A stretch of DNA of 64,000 nucleotides from Artemia franciscana. Lineage: Eukaryota; Arthropoda; Branchiopoda; Anostraca; Artemiidae. The stretch covers positions 29,745,658 through 29,809,657 of the forward strand of contig NC_088873.1 of the NCBI RefSeq assembly GCF_032884065.1, written 5' to 3'. Position 1 is the first letter of the stretch. The number at the start of each line of letters is the position of its first letter. The translations under genes were made by a program, and so were the position numbers. The notes beneath the pieces were generated by a model. That model made no database searches. It was not told the DNA's origin and saw only the letters and a list, made by a program, of their open reading frames with translations. Below, one piece after another: positions 47,101-57,069 of this stretch.

Positions 47101-48383
47101 AAGGCGAAAGTGTTTACAGCTTCCATTAACAACGGAGTAAAGTCCTTAAAGCTGAAATTTTACTTTTGTCTTGTATAAATATTTGGACTAGACAATTACT
47201 AAACAATATAAATAACAAAGAAACAAGTACTCTCTAGTGAAGATTAAAAGGTCGGTTGCGAAGATTGAAGGGGCAAAATCAACAAAATGTATAGTTAAAA
47301 AATGATAAATTTGTTTCTTAAAACTTGGTCGCAATTATAGCGGCAACAAATAACTTTAATATTAAAGGCTTGAATTGAATAGCTTATACACTGGATACAA
47401 AAGTATCCAGTGGAAAAAAAAACTCATCTGATATCAAATTAGTTTTAGCCGTAATGACTTGACCACTGTTAATACTAGCAACAAACTGAAGCGGCAAACT
47501 ACCTTAGCCCAACATAATTTCGTACGTTAATCCTTAATCCCAGCATACCACTCCTTAGCCTTACCATATACTTCCAATTTGAAAGCTAAATTTTATTGGT
47601 CTAACCTTTCTTTTCAAATTTTTGGCATCTGTATTTCTATTTTGTTTTGGTTAGAAATTATCATGAATAAGTAGCCTATTGATTTGGCATTGTACAGGCA
47701 AACTTTTCCGTCATGTCAATGATTAAAAAAATAATAACCAAAACACCATGCAATAATACTCAGGACAAACTTATCTTTCTTGTCTTGGACTTATATTAAA
47801 TAAAAAAAGAAGTTTTTTTAACTGAAAGTAAGGAGTGACAATAAAACTTAAAACGAACAGAAATTACTTCGTACATGAAAAGGGCTGCTTCCTCACCAGC
47901 GCCCCGCTCTTTACGCTAAAGTTTGACTCTTGCTCTTAACTCTTCTTTTTAAAACAGTAAAAACTTTAGCGTAAAGAGCGGGGATTAATAGGATTAATAT
48001 ATTTCTGCAACCAAAAGTTTTTATGATAAGTTTGAACAGATGGGGAGAGTAGAACTTACATCTTCTCTCCTCCAGAAATGATCTTAGTTTCCTCTTTTTT
48101 CGGTAGCTTCCTGAAATACTAAAATATTTTACCAGGCTACAGCAACTTTTGGAGATAAATACACTAGCTTTCAATGCTACACATCTAACTCTCTGAGGTT
48201 GAAAAGAAACTAAAATAACTGAATAATGGAGTCTCAGTGAACTGGCAGTAACCTGCTAATCATTTTTTAGGCTATGGAGGCTATGGTGGATATCGTCGTC
48301 CATATGGCGGCTATGGTGGAAGCTATGGTGGCTATGGAGGAAGAGGATATGGTGGCTACGGTGGCTATGGATACAGAGGATAA
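44128..48383 (+). CDS. Secreted Gly/Tyr-rich peptide precursor, paralogue 3 (3 exons)
   Basis: Exons 44128-44182, 46730-46831 and 48271-48383 join in frame to 90 codons (89 residues), with phase-1 GT-AG introns. The signal peptide MMKAVFLLVLFAMIAAAFA ends in an AFA site and is nearly that of paralogue 2. The spacer (KPQTNPIENNIGTYAPSENV then PIEGEEDADARYR) is longer and clearly diverged but still acidic. The tail is GYGGYGGYRRPYGGYGG followed by SYGGYGGRGYGGYGGYGYRG, richer in arginine and without the HRQTYSS block. It is an older member of the same family. The role is unknown; the basic Gly/Tyr-rich tail would suit an antimicrobial or cuticle-binding peptide, which is inference. Intron 1 holds broken copies of exon 1. 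Confidence 0.87.
44409..44458 (+). pseudogene. Tandem dead copy of paralogue 3 exon 1 (copy B)
   Basis: Ends GCAATGATTGCAGTTGCATT-CG like the real exon, 276 bases downstream of it. The start region reads ATGTGA, so no signal peptide can begin, and the donor is weakened to GTTAGAG. The following intron sequence is duplicated as well. Confidence 0.8.
44688..44741 (+). pseudogene. Tandem dead copy of paralogue 3 exon 1 (copy C)
   Basis: 283 bases after copy B by donor position. It keeps a perfect donor GTAAGAGAT but also lacks the start (ATGTGACGG). It could still be spliced as a non-coding or cryptic first exon. Confidence 0.8.
44897..45211 (+). repeat. 106-bp perfect direct repeat
   Basis: 44897-45002 is repeated without visible difference at 45106-45211. 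The repeat includes the fourth trace of exon 1. Identity implies a recent duplication. Confidence 0.85.
45212..46235 (+). other. Intron 1 of paralogue 3, middle
   Basis: A/T-rich with no supported feature. Confidence 0.5.
46242..46411 (+). repeat. 84-85-bp tandem duplication
   Basis: Two adjacent copies (starting about 46242 and 46326) containing AAAAGTCACTACAAAATAAA, differing by about one base in an A run. Confidence 0.85.
46730..46831 (+). CDS. Paralogue 3 exon 2: acidic spacer
   Basis: 102 bases between acceptor TGTTTTCAG and donor GTAAAACC. Multiple of three with phase-1 borders, 18 bases longer than in paralogues 1 and 2. Confidence 0.86.
46832..47800 (+). other. Intron 2 of paralogue 3
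   Basis: A/T-rich intron with no gene. The family A piece at 47815-47985 lies in its downstream half. Confidence 0.5.
47815..47985. repeat. Palindrome of family A with one arm truncated
   Basis: A complete left arm (AACTGAAAGTAAGGAGTGAC to CTAAAGTTTGAC) and loop, but the right arm stops after about 25 bases (GCGTAAAGAGCGGGG at 47983). Inserted in intron 2 of paralogue 3. Confidence 0.7.
48271..48383 (+). CDS. Paralogue 3 exon 3: Gly/Tyr-rich tail
   Basis: 113 bases after acceptor CATTTTTTAG, ending TAA. Almost entirely GGY/GGR units. Confidence 0.86.
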
Positions 48384-48435
48384 AGTTTATCTTTTTATCT
48401 TTCCTCTTATTATATCGCAATCTTTTATTTAACGA

Positions 48436-48441
48436 AATAAA
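48436..48441 (+). terminator. Polyadenylation signal of paralogue 3
   Basis: AATAAA 53 bases after the stop codon. Confidence 0.7.
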
Positions 48442-48559
48442 ATTTACGGTTAATTTTACTGTTTCTATTTAACTGCAGGAAAATTTTATTTAACTGTGGT
48501 AATCGTCTTGTGGTGATTGTAACCGTTTCAACAGAGACGTGAGTGGTTCTTTTAATATT

Positions 48560-50757
48560 AAATAAAAAAAAAACAAGTTTTTGTAACGGAAAGTAAGGAG
48601 CGACATTAAAACTTAAAACAAACAGAAATTACTCCGTATATGAAAGGGGCTTTTCCTCCTCAACGCCTCCCTCTTTACACTAAAGTTTGACTCTTTCTCT
48701 TAACTCTACTTTTTAAAACAGTAAAAAAATTTAGTGTAAAGAGCGGGACGTTGAGGAGGAAAAGCTCCTTTCATATACGGAGTAATTTCTGTTTGTTTTA
48801 AGTTTTAATGTCGCTCCTTACTTTCCGTTAAAAAAGTTGTTTTTTTTTTTTAATTTAATTTCTGAACGTTTTTGAATCAATGCATGTTCCTCAATGCCCC
48901 GCTCTTTACGCTAAAGTTTGACTCTTCTCTTAACTCTATTTTAAAACAGTAAGAAACTTTAGCGTAAAGAGCGGGGTGTTGAGGAGGAAAAGCTCCTTTC
49001 ATATACGGAGTAATTTCTGTTCGTTTTAAGTTTTGTTGTTGCTCCTTACTTTCATTTAAAAAAACTTGTTTTTTCATTTAATTTCTGGACGTTTTTGAAT
49101 TAATGCATGTTTTGATCTTGGCTCTCCGCACATAAATAATTAAAACAAAATTTACATATTAATTCATTGCAATTAATCGGAAGATTTTGAGAAAAAAGAA
49201 GCGAAGGAGGAGGCCTAGTTGCCCTCCAAGTTTTTGATTACTTAAAAAAGCAACTAGAACTTTTAATTTTTTACAAACATTTTCATTGGTAAAAAATATA
49301 CGTAACTTACGAATTAATTTACGTAACGAACTTCTATATTCGTAGGTTTGTATTGAGTATATGCATGTTTTGATTTTGGCTCTCCGCAGAGGAACAATTA
49401 AAACGAAATTTGCATTTTTTTATTTTTTTTTGGCTAAATGGCTTTTTCATAATTTTGATCGAATGATTTTGAGAAAAAAAGAGCGGGGGAGGAAGCCTAG
49501 TTGCCCTCCGATTTTTTGGTTAATTAAAAAGGCAACTAGAACGTTTAATTTTTTACGAATATTTTTATTAGTAAGAGATTTACGTAACTTATAAATTAGC
49601 TTACGTAAAGAACTTTTGTATTCTCATATTTTTATTACATACATGAGGGGGTTCGCCCCCTTGTCAGATCCTCGCTCTTTACACTAAAGCTTAAATTTTG
49701 TCCCAGTTCATTAAGAATGACCCCAGAATCACAAAAGCCGTAGAATAAATAGTTGAAATTACTAAAAATACTTTAACGTAAAGAGCGAGGTATTAGGAGG
49801 AGGTGAGCCCCTCAAATGGGTAATAATTTCCGTTTGTTTTAAGTTTTAATGCTGTTCCTTACTTCCAGCTGAAAGTACTTTTTCATATTTATTTTTTGTG
49901 TTTTTAAATAATGCTAGTAGATCCTGCGCTCCCTTCATGGAGATTTTCATCCCCCATGACAAATTATCGATGGAAAGTTCCCCCAGCATATCCCCCTCTT
50001 CTCAACCCCACCCCCAACCAAAAAAATCCTCCTGAAAACGCCTGTACACTTCCCAATAACCATTACTATATGTAAGCATTGGTCAAAGTTTGTAACTTGT
50101 TGCCCCTCCCATGGGGACTGTGGGGGAGTAAGTCGTCCCTAAAGACATAGTTATACGGTTTTTCGACTACGCTGAATAAAATGGCAATCTCAGAATTTTG
50201 ATCCGTTGACTTTGGTAAAATAATTAGCGTGGGAGGGGGCCTAGGTGCCCTCCAATTTTTTTGGTCACTTAAAAAGGGCACTAGAGCTTTTCATTTCCGT
50301 TAGAATGAGCCCTCTTGCAACATTCTAGGACAACTGGGTCGATACGATCACGCCTGGGAAAAAGAAAAAAAAAACAAAAAAACAAAAAAACAAATAAACA
50401 CGCATCCGTGATCTGCCTTCTGGCAAAAAATACAAAATTCCACATTTTTGTAGATAGGAGCTTGAAACTTCTACAGTTGGGTTCTCTGATACGCTGAATC
50501 TGATGGTGTGATTTTCGTTAAGATTCTATGACTTCTAGGGGGCGTTTCCCCCTATTTTCTAAAATAACGCAAATTTTCTCAGGCTCGTAACTTTTGATGG
50601 GTATAACTAAACTTGATGAAACTTATATATTTAAAATCAGCATTAAAATGCGATTCTTTTGATGTAGGTATTGGTATCAAAATTCCATTTTTTAGAGTTT
50701 TGGTTACTATTGAGCCGGGTCGCTCCTTACTACAGTTCGTTACCACGAACTGTTTGA
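48560..50757 (-). mobile_element. Foldback family A, three copies fused head to tail
   Basis: A complete palindrome (48565-48835) is joined to a second truncated palindrome (48895-49075) and its downstream modules. A third, young copy runs from 49361 to the hairpin end at 50757. The joints fall at ATGCATG words (near 48886 and 49361). The last part closely matches 37400-38796. Confidence 0.75.
48570..48835. repeat. Palindrome P7 (family A)
   Basis: Both arms carry the private form ACGGAAAGTAAGG/CCTTACTTTCCGT, where other copies have ACTGAAAG. They also share AAACAAACAG and TTTACACTAAA in matching positions. Confidence 0.85.
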
Positions 50758-50769
50758 TAGCAGTGAAAT

Positions 50770-51400
50770 GCGTAGTAACAACAGACACGAGCAGATTCTT
50801 TGATTAAAAAATTCCTGTGGCTTCATTGAAAGATTTAACATGAATAGGCCAAACAAATTTGAATTTTTTTTCTTTAGAGCTTCATAAAAATTAATTAATG
50901 GGGACACCTCTAATTTTTTAAAGTAGTAATAAAATTAATTTTAGAAGACGCAGAGAATTGTAAAGTAGCCTCTCGATTTGCCACAAGATTTCAAAATTTT
51001 CGGCAGTGAATTTTTTTTTTATTATCGGTTTCCTTTAAAATTTGCCATTTTAAGATATTCTTCCTTTACTATTTAAAAGAGTTGTACTGATCATACAGCC
51101 TTGATTTTTGTTTCGTTTTGTAGATCTTATACCGATAAATAATTCCAAAGATTCTCAAGTTTGTAGTTATGTGGAATGATTTTTAACAATAATTCTTAGT
51201 ATTCAAGATTTCCTCCTTTCTCATTGGCTTAACCACTCCTTGAGGGGTTTGCCAGAATATCATTAAGAATGTTGACATCTCCTGGTCGCATTGCGACCAG
51301 ATTTAAAAGGAAGTTGAAAACATGTATAATTGGCAAAAACACCTTGAGGCAATATCATATTTAACACTTCATACGAACTGGCATTTTTTAGGTTACAAAG
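50770..51400. other. Intergenic with one shared repeat
   Basis: 51170-51330 read on the - strand resembles 59370-59530 (+), sharing AAGCCAATGAGAAAGGAGGA. It includes the short palindrome CTGGTCGCATTGCGACCAG near 51282. No gene is seen. Confidence 0.45.
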
Positions 51401-51404
51401 GTGT

Positions 51405-51915
51405 TACAAAGCAGATAACATTATTGGCCTTTAAAAGTAAAGAAACACCGATTGTAGGCCTATAAAATGTATGAACATTATTTTTAAAAAGAACATTATT
51501 CTTAAAAACACATCATTTTAAATATTATTGGCCTTTAAAAGTAAAGAAACACCGATTGTAGACCTATAAAATGTATGAACGTTATTTTTAAAAAGAAAAT
51601 TATTCTTAAAAACACATTATTTTAAACATTATTGGTCTTTAAAAGTAAAGAAACACTGATTGTAGGCCTATAAAATGTATGAACATTGTTTTAAAAAAGA
51701 ATATTATTCTTAAAAAGAATATAATTCTTAAAAACACATTATTTTAAACATTATTGGCCTTTAAAAGTTAAGAAACATCGATTGTAGGCCTATAAAATGT
51801 ATGAATATCATTTTTAAAAAGAACGTTATTCTTTAAAACACATTAATTTAAACATTATTGGCTCTTAAAAGTAAAGAAACGCCGATTGTAGGCCTATAAA
51901 ATACACGAACATTAT
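51405..51915. repeat. About 104-bp minisatellite, five units
   Basis: ATTGGCCTTTAAAAGTAAAG recurs with start points 51423, 51527, 51631, 51753 and 51857. Spacings are 104, 104, 122 and 104; the 122 unit has an internal AAAAAGAATATTATTCTT duplication. Confidence 0.9.
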
Positions 51916-51921
51916 TTTTTT

Positions 51922-52203
51922 TTAATCTAAAGTTGTAGGATATTCGTCCATTTTAGTTCCACGGGATCTCATTTCATTCCTAATAGTGCCGTATCTTAGA
52001 ATATTTTGGTTTTTCCCCATCATCTCATACAGTTGACGATTTATAGGCTCGTACATAAATGATTGATTACCCCGGTTTGGAACCGGGGTAATCATATACT
52101 TTGCTTTACGGAGTAATGCATATACTACAAAATTAATGTCATTTAAAGTAATATATTCGTGAAGGTACATAATAAGCATTGGGCACCCTTGCCCTGGGGT
52201 CAT
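51922..52203 (-). CDS. Hypothetical protein, 93 codons, unidentified
   Basis: Open frame starting MTPGQGCPMLIMYLHEYITL and ending KMDEYPTTLD. Mixed composition with charged and hydrophobic residues looks like a real C-terminal protein segment rather than A/T noise. I do not recognise the family. It may be the last exon or a remnant of a larger gene or mobile element, because upstream on this strand the frame closes within the tandem repeat region. A perfect DNA hairpin (52064-52094) lies inside it and encodes TPVPNRGNQ. Confidence 0.3.
   Translation of the reverse strand: MTPGQGCPMLIMYLHEYITLNDINFVVYALLRKAKYMITPVPNRGNQSFMYEPINRQLYEMMGKNQNILRYGTIRNEMRSRGTKMDEYPTTLD
52064..52094. repeat. Perfect 14-bp inverted repeat with 3-base loop
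   Basis: TGATTACCCCGGTT and its exact complement AACCGGGGTAATCA surround the loop TGG. It is GC-rich in A/T-rich surroundings and so would form a strong stem in DNA or RNA. Confidence 0.9.
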
Positions 52204-52399
52204 AAATACAAGTAAGGGAGGAAGGAAACCCCTAGGGGTATTTAATAAATTTTTGAAACTACTTATATTTATATACTATTCGTCAAAAACAAGAGCTAAG
52301 AGCTCATATCGCACTTGTGACGAGGTCAAGAGGAGCCAAGAGCTCGTATGATATGACCTGTAGTAACATTCTAAGAATCAATAGATTGCTTTAAAAGAA

Positions 52400-55240
52400 A
52401 AATCAGAGGCTTGATGCCGGTTGGGATTTAAAATAAGAGCTCTGAGTCAAGAGGTCCTTCTAAATATCAAAATTCATTAAGATCCGAACACCCACTCGTA
52501 AGTTAAAAATACCTAAATTTTTCTAATTTTTCCTTTCCCTTCAGCCCCCCAGATGGTCAAATCGGGGAAAACAACTGTAACGAGTCAATTAGTGCAGCTC
52601 CCTGACATGCCTAACGATTTTCATCGTCCTAGCACGTTCAGAAGCACTAAACTCACCAAAGCGCTGAACCACACCACCTAACTCCCCCAAAGAAAGCGGA
52701 TCCAGTCCGGTTACGTCAATTACGTATCTACTGCGTTTAAAAGCATTTTCCAAGATTAGCGGTTTCCCCCTCTAACTCCCCCCAATGTCAAAAGATCTGA
52801 TCGGGATTTGAAAGAAGAGCTCTGAGACATGAGTTTCTCCTAATTATCAAATTTTATTAAGATCCGGTCACCCATTCTTAAGTTAAAAACACCTCAATTT
52901 TTCTAATTTTTCCAAATTAACAACTTCCAGCTCCACCAAAGAGAACGGATCCGTACCAATAATGTCAATCTCGTATCTATAGCTTGTGCTTATTCTTCCC
53001 ATCAAGTTTCATCTCGATCTCTCCACTCTAAGCGTTTTCCAAGATTTTCGGTTTCCAAGGTTTCTTCTTTTCCTTCCAGCCCTCTATGTCCTTCGATCCA
53101 ATTCTAATTGAAAATGGATTATCTGATACATAAGATTCTTCTGCATATTAAGTTTCATTAAGATCCGATCACCCATTCGTAAGATACCTCAATTTTCACA
53201 TTTTCCAAGAATTCCAGTTTCCCCCTCCAGCTCCCTTCAATGTTATCGGATCTGGTCGGGATTTAAAATGAGAGTTTTAAAGCACAAGATCCTTCTAGAT
53301 ATCAAATTTCATTAAGAAGTGAACACCCATTCGCAAGTTACAAATACCTCATTTTTTCTAATTTTACCGAATTACCCCCCTTCCCCCAACTCCACCAAAG
53401 AGAGCGGATCCGAGCCGGTTATGTCAGTCACCTATCTTGGACTTGTGCTTATTCTTTCCACCATGTTTCATCCTGATCTCTCCGCTTTAAGCGTTTTCCA
53501 ATATTTCCTGCCCCCCCCCCAAATGATACTGGATCTGGTAGGGATTTAAAATGAAAGATCTGGGTTTCGAGATCCTTCTAAATATGAAATTTCATTAAGG
53601 TACGATCACTCTTTCATAAGTTAAAATACTTAATTTTGTCTATTTTTTTTAGAATTACCCCCCCCCCCCAACTCCCCCAAAGAGAGCAGATCCGTTCCGG
53701 CTATGTCAATCGCGTTTCTAGGACTTGTACTTATTTTTACCACCAAGTTTCATCCCGACCCCTATACTCCAAGCGTTTTCCAAGATTTTAGGTCTCCCCC
53801 CAACTTCCTCTTCATCGGATCCGGTCGAGATTTAAAATAAGAGCTCCGAGACATGATATCCTTCCAAATATCAAATTTCAATAAGATCCAATCTCTCCTT
53901 CGTAAGTTGAAAATACCTATTTTTTTTTTAATTTTTCAGAATTAACCCTCCTCCTCCCAACTCCCCTGAAGAGAGCAGATCCGTTCCAGTTACGTCAACC
54001 TCATATTTAGGACTTAAGATTATTTTTACCACCAAGTTTCATTCCGATCCCCCCACTCTAAGCGTTTTCCATGATTTTAGGTTTCACCTCCAATCTTCCC
54101 CCCAATGTCACCAGATCTGGTCGGAATTTAAAATAAGAGCTATGAGACACGATATCCTTCCAAACATCAAATTTCATTGATATCTGATGACTCTTTCCTA
54201 AGTTAAAAATACCTCACTTTTTCTAATTTTTCAGAGTTAACCCTCCCCCCAACTCCCCCAAAGAGAGCGAATCCAGTCCAGTTACGTCAATCACGTATCT
54301 GCGATATTTGCTTATTCTACCCACCAAGTTTCATCCCGATCTCTTCACTCTAATAATTTTCCAAGATTTTCGGTTTCCCCTCCACCTCCGCCTACTCTCA
54401 TCGGATCTGGTTGGGATTTGTAATAAGAGTGCTGAAGCACAAGATCCTTCTAAATATCAAGTTTCATTGATATCTGATTGCCCATCCATAAATTACAAGT
54501 ACCTCATTTTTAATTTTTCCGAATTAACCCCCCCCCCCCCCGCAACTCTCCCAAAGAGTGCGGATCCGGTCCAGTTATGTCAGTCACGTATCTTGGATGT
54601 GTGCTTGTTCTTGCCACCAAATTTCATCCTGACCTCTCCACTCTGAGCGTTTTCCAAGATTTCTGATACCCCCCCCCCACAACTCTCCCCAATGAAACTG
54701 GATTCAGCCAGATCTAAAATGAAAGATCTGAGTTGCAAGATTCCTTCTAAATATGAGATTTCATTAGGATTCGATCACTCCTTCGTAACTTAAAAACACC
54801 TCATTTTTTCGAATTAACCGTCACTCCACTCCCCCCCCCCACAGACGGTCGAATCAGATAAATGACTATTTCTAATATAATCTTGTCTGGTACTGATTTT
54901 TCTCATTTTTCAGAATTAACCCTCCCCCCAACTTCTCCAAAGAGAGCGGACCCGTTCCGAATATGTCAATCTCGTATCTAGGATTTGTGCTCATTTTTAC
55001 CACCAAGTTTCATCCCGGTCTTTTTTTTCGAATTAACCTTCTCCCCACTCCCCCCAGATGATCGAATTGGGGAAACGACTATTTCTAATTTAATCTAGTC
55101 TGGTCCTGATACGCCTGCCAAATCTCATCGTCCTAGCTTATCTGGAAGGGCCTAAACTAGTAAAACAGGGAAAGACAGACAGACAGACCGACAGAATTTA
55201 TGATCACTATATGTCACTTCGTAAATACAAAATGCCACAA
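52400..55240 (+). repeat. About 290-bp non-coding tandem array
   Basis: The word ATTTCATTAAGATCCGAT and variants fall near 52475, 52854, 53155, 53307, 53591, 53877, 54172, 54463 and 54760, so spacing settles at 284-297 bp. Each unit also has a poly-C block, AAGAGAGCGGATCC, TATGTCAATC and AAGCGTTTTCCAAGATTT. The array is preceded by AAGAGCTCATATCGCAC and ends in a GACAGACAGACAGACCGACAG tail, as in the 3' tails of some RTE-type LINEs. The class is not settled. Confidence 0.75.
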
Positions 55241-55289
55241 AAACTTGTTAATACCACAGAAATTTACGAAACTTTTTCTAAGACCTTTT

Positions 55290-55422
55290 AAGCCCTGAAA
55301 GCAAGAGATAAATTATGGTCTAACTCGGTGTCTTCAAGTATCGCCCCGATTTACGAACAATTAGCTACAACTGAAGCCCAGCTGGAGAAAATAAAAAGTC
55401 ATCTGCTGGAAAATATAACCAA
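55290..55422 (+). mobile_element. LINE ORF1-like fragment, left of a family A insertion
   Basis: Encodes KARDKLWSNSVSSSIAPIYE then QLATTEAQLEKIKSHLLENI-TN, a helical segment. The frame is cut at the family A start (TC at 55423-55424) and resumes at about 57070 with VTEKFNDPNSL. Confidence 0.6.
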
Positions 55423-57069
55423 TCAAACAGTTCGTGGTAATGAACTGTTTGATAGCAACATAAATAGCAATAGCAACCGAAACTCTATAAAATGGAATTT
55501 TGATACCAATAGTTACATCAAAACAATTGCATTTTGATGTTGATTTTAAATATATAAGTTTCATCAAGACCAGTTATACCCATCGAAAGTTACGAGCCTG
55601 AAAAAATTTGCCTCATTTTCGAAATTAGGGGGAAACACCCCCTAAAAGTCATAGAATCTTAACGTAGAACCTTATTGTTATCTTATTGTTCCCGTTACCT
55701 TATTGTAGAAGATTCAAGCTCCTATCTACAAATATGTGGAATTTCACTTTTTTTTTGCCAGAAGACAGATCACGGATGCGTGTTTATTTGTTGTTTTTTT
55801 TCCCAGGGGTGATCTTATCGACTGAGCGGTCCTAGAATGTCGCAAAAAGGCTCATTCCAACGGAAATTAAAAGTTCTAGTGCCCTTTTTAAGTGACCAAA
55901 AAAATTGGAGGGCATCTAGGCCCCCTCCCACGCTCATTTTTTCCCAAAAGTCTCCGGATCAAAATTCTGAGATAGCCATTTTATTCACCGTAGTCGAAAA
56001 ACCTAATGACTATGTCTTTAGGGACGACTCACTCCCCCGCAGTCACCGTAGGAGGGGCTGCAAGTCACAAACTTTGACCTGTGTTTACATATAGTAATGG
56101 TTACTGGGAAGTGTACAGACGTTTTCAGGGAGATTTTTTTTTGGTTTAGGGGGGAGAGTTGAGGGGGGGTTACTTGGGAGGATATTTCCATGGAGAAACT
56201 TCTCATGGGGGAAGAGAATTTCAATGAAGGGGACACAGGATTTTCTAGCATTATTTGAAAAAACAACGAAAAAATAAATATGAAAAGTATTTTTCTACTG
56301 AAAGTAAGGAGCAGCACTAAAACTTAAAACGAACAAAAATTATTACGCATATGAGGGGTTTGCCTCCTCGTTATACCTCACTCTTTACGCTAAAGTATTT
56401 TTAGTAATTTCAACTATTTATTCTACGGCTTTTGTGATTCAGAGGTCATTCTTAAGGAATTGGGACAAAATCTAAGCTTTAGTGTAAAGAGCGAGGTATC
56501 GACGAGGGTTTAACCCCCTACTATACGCAATAAAAAAATACTAATATAGAAGTTCGTTACGTAAGTTAATTCGTATGTTACGTATATTTTTTACCAATGA
56601 AGACGTTTGTAAAAAAATAAAAGTTCTAGTTGTTTTTAAGCAATCAAAAACTTGGAGGGCAACTAGGCCTCCTCCCTCGCTCCTTTTTCTCAAAATCTTC
56701 CGATTAATTGCAGTTAATTAATATGCAAATTCTGTTTTAATTATTTATGTGTCGAGAGCCAAGATCAAAACATGCATTAATTCAAAAACGTCCAGAAATA
56801 AAAAAAAAACAAGTTTTTTTAAATGAAAGTAAGGAGCAACAACAAAACTTAAAACGAACAGAAATTACTCCGTATATGAAAGGAGCTTTTCCTCCTCAAC
56901 GCCCCGCTCTTTACGCTAAAGTTTCTTACTGTTTTAAAATAGAGTTAAGAGAAGAGTCAAACTTTAGCGTAAAGAGCGGGGCATTGAGGAGGAAAAGCCC
57001 CTTTCATATACGGAGTAATTTCTGTTCGTTTTAAGTTTTAATGCTGCTCCTTACTTTCATTTACTTTCA
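55423..57069 (+). mobile_element. Foldback family A, full-length copy inserted into a LINE
   Basis: Starts TCAAACAGTTCGTGGTAATG and ends within CCTTACTTTCATTTACTTTCAG. The length of 1647 bp agrees with the estimate from the copy at 9585. Its end palindrome (56805-57052) has arms marked by AAATGAAAGTAAGG/CCTTACTTTCATTT, the same variant as the palindrome at 48895-49075. No clear target duplication is visible. Confidence 0.8.

Noticed and set aside
48877-57034. Matching 66- and 95-codon frames (QVFLNESKEQQQNLKRTEIT...) at 48877-49077 (-) and 56747-57034 (+) as a conserved gene
   Set aside because: Both lie across the arms of the same palindromic module; the similarity is that of recent repeat copies.
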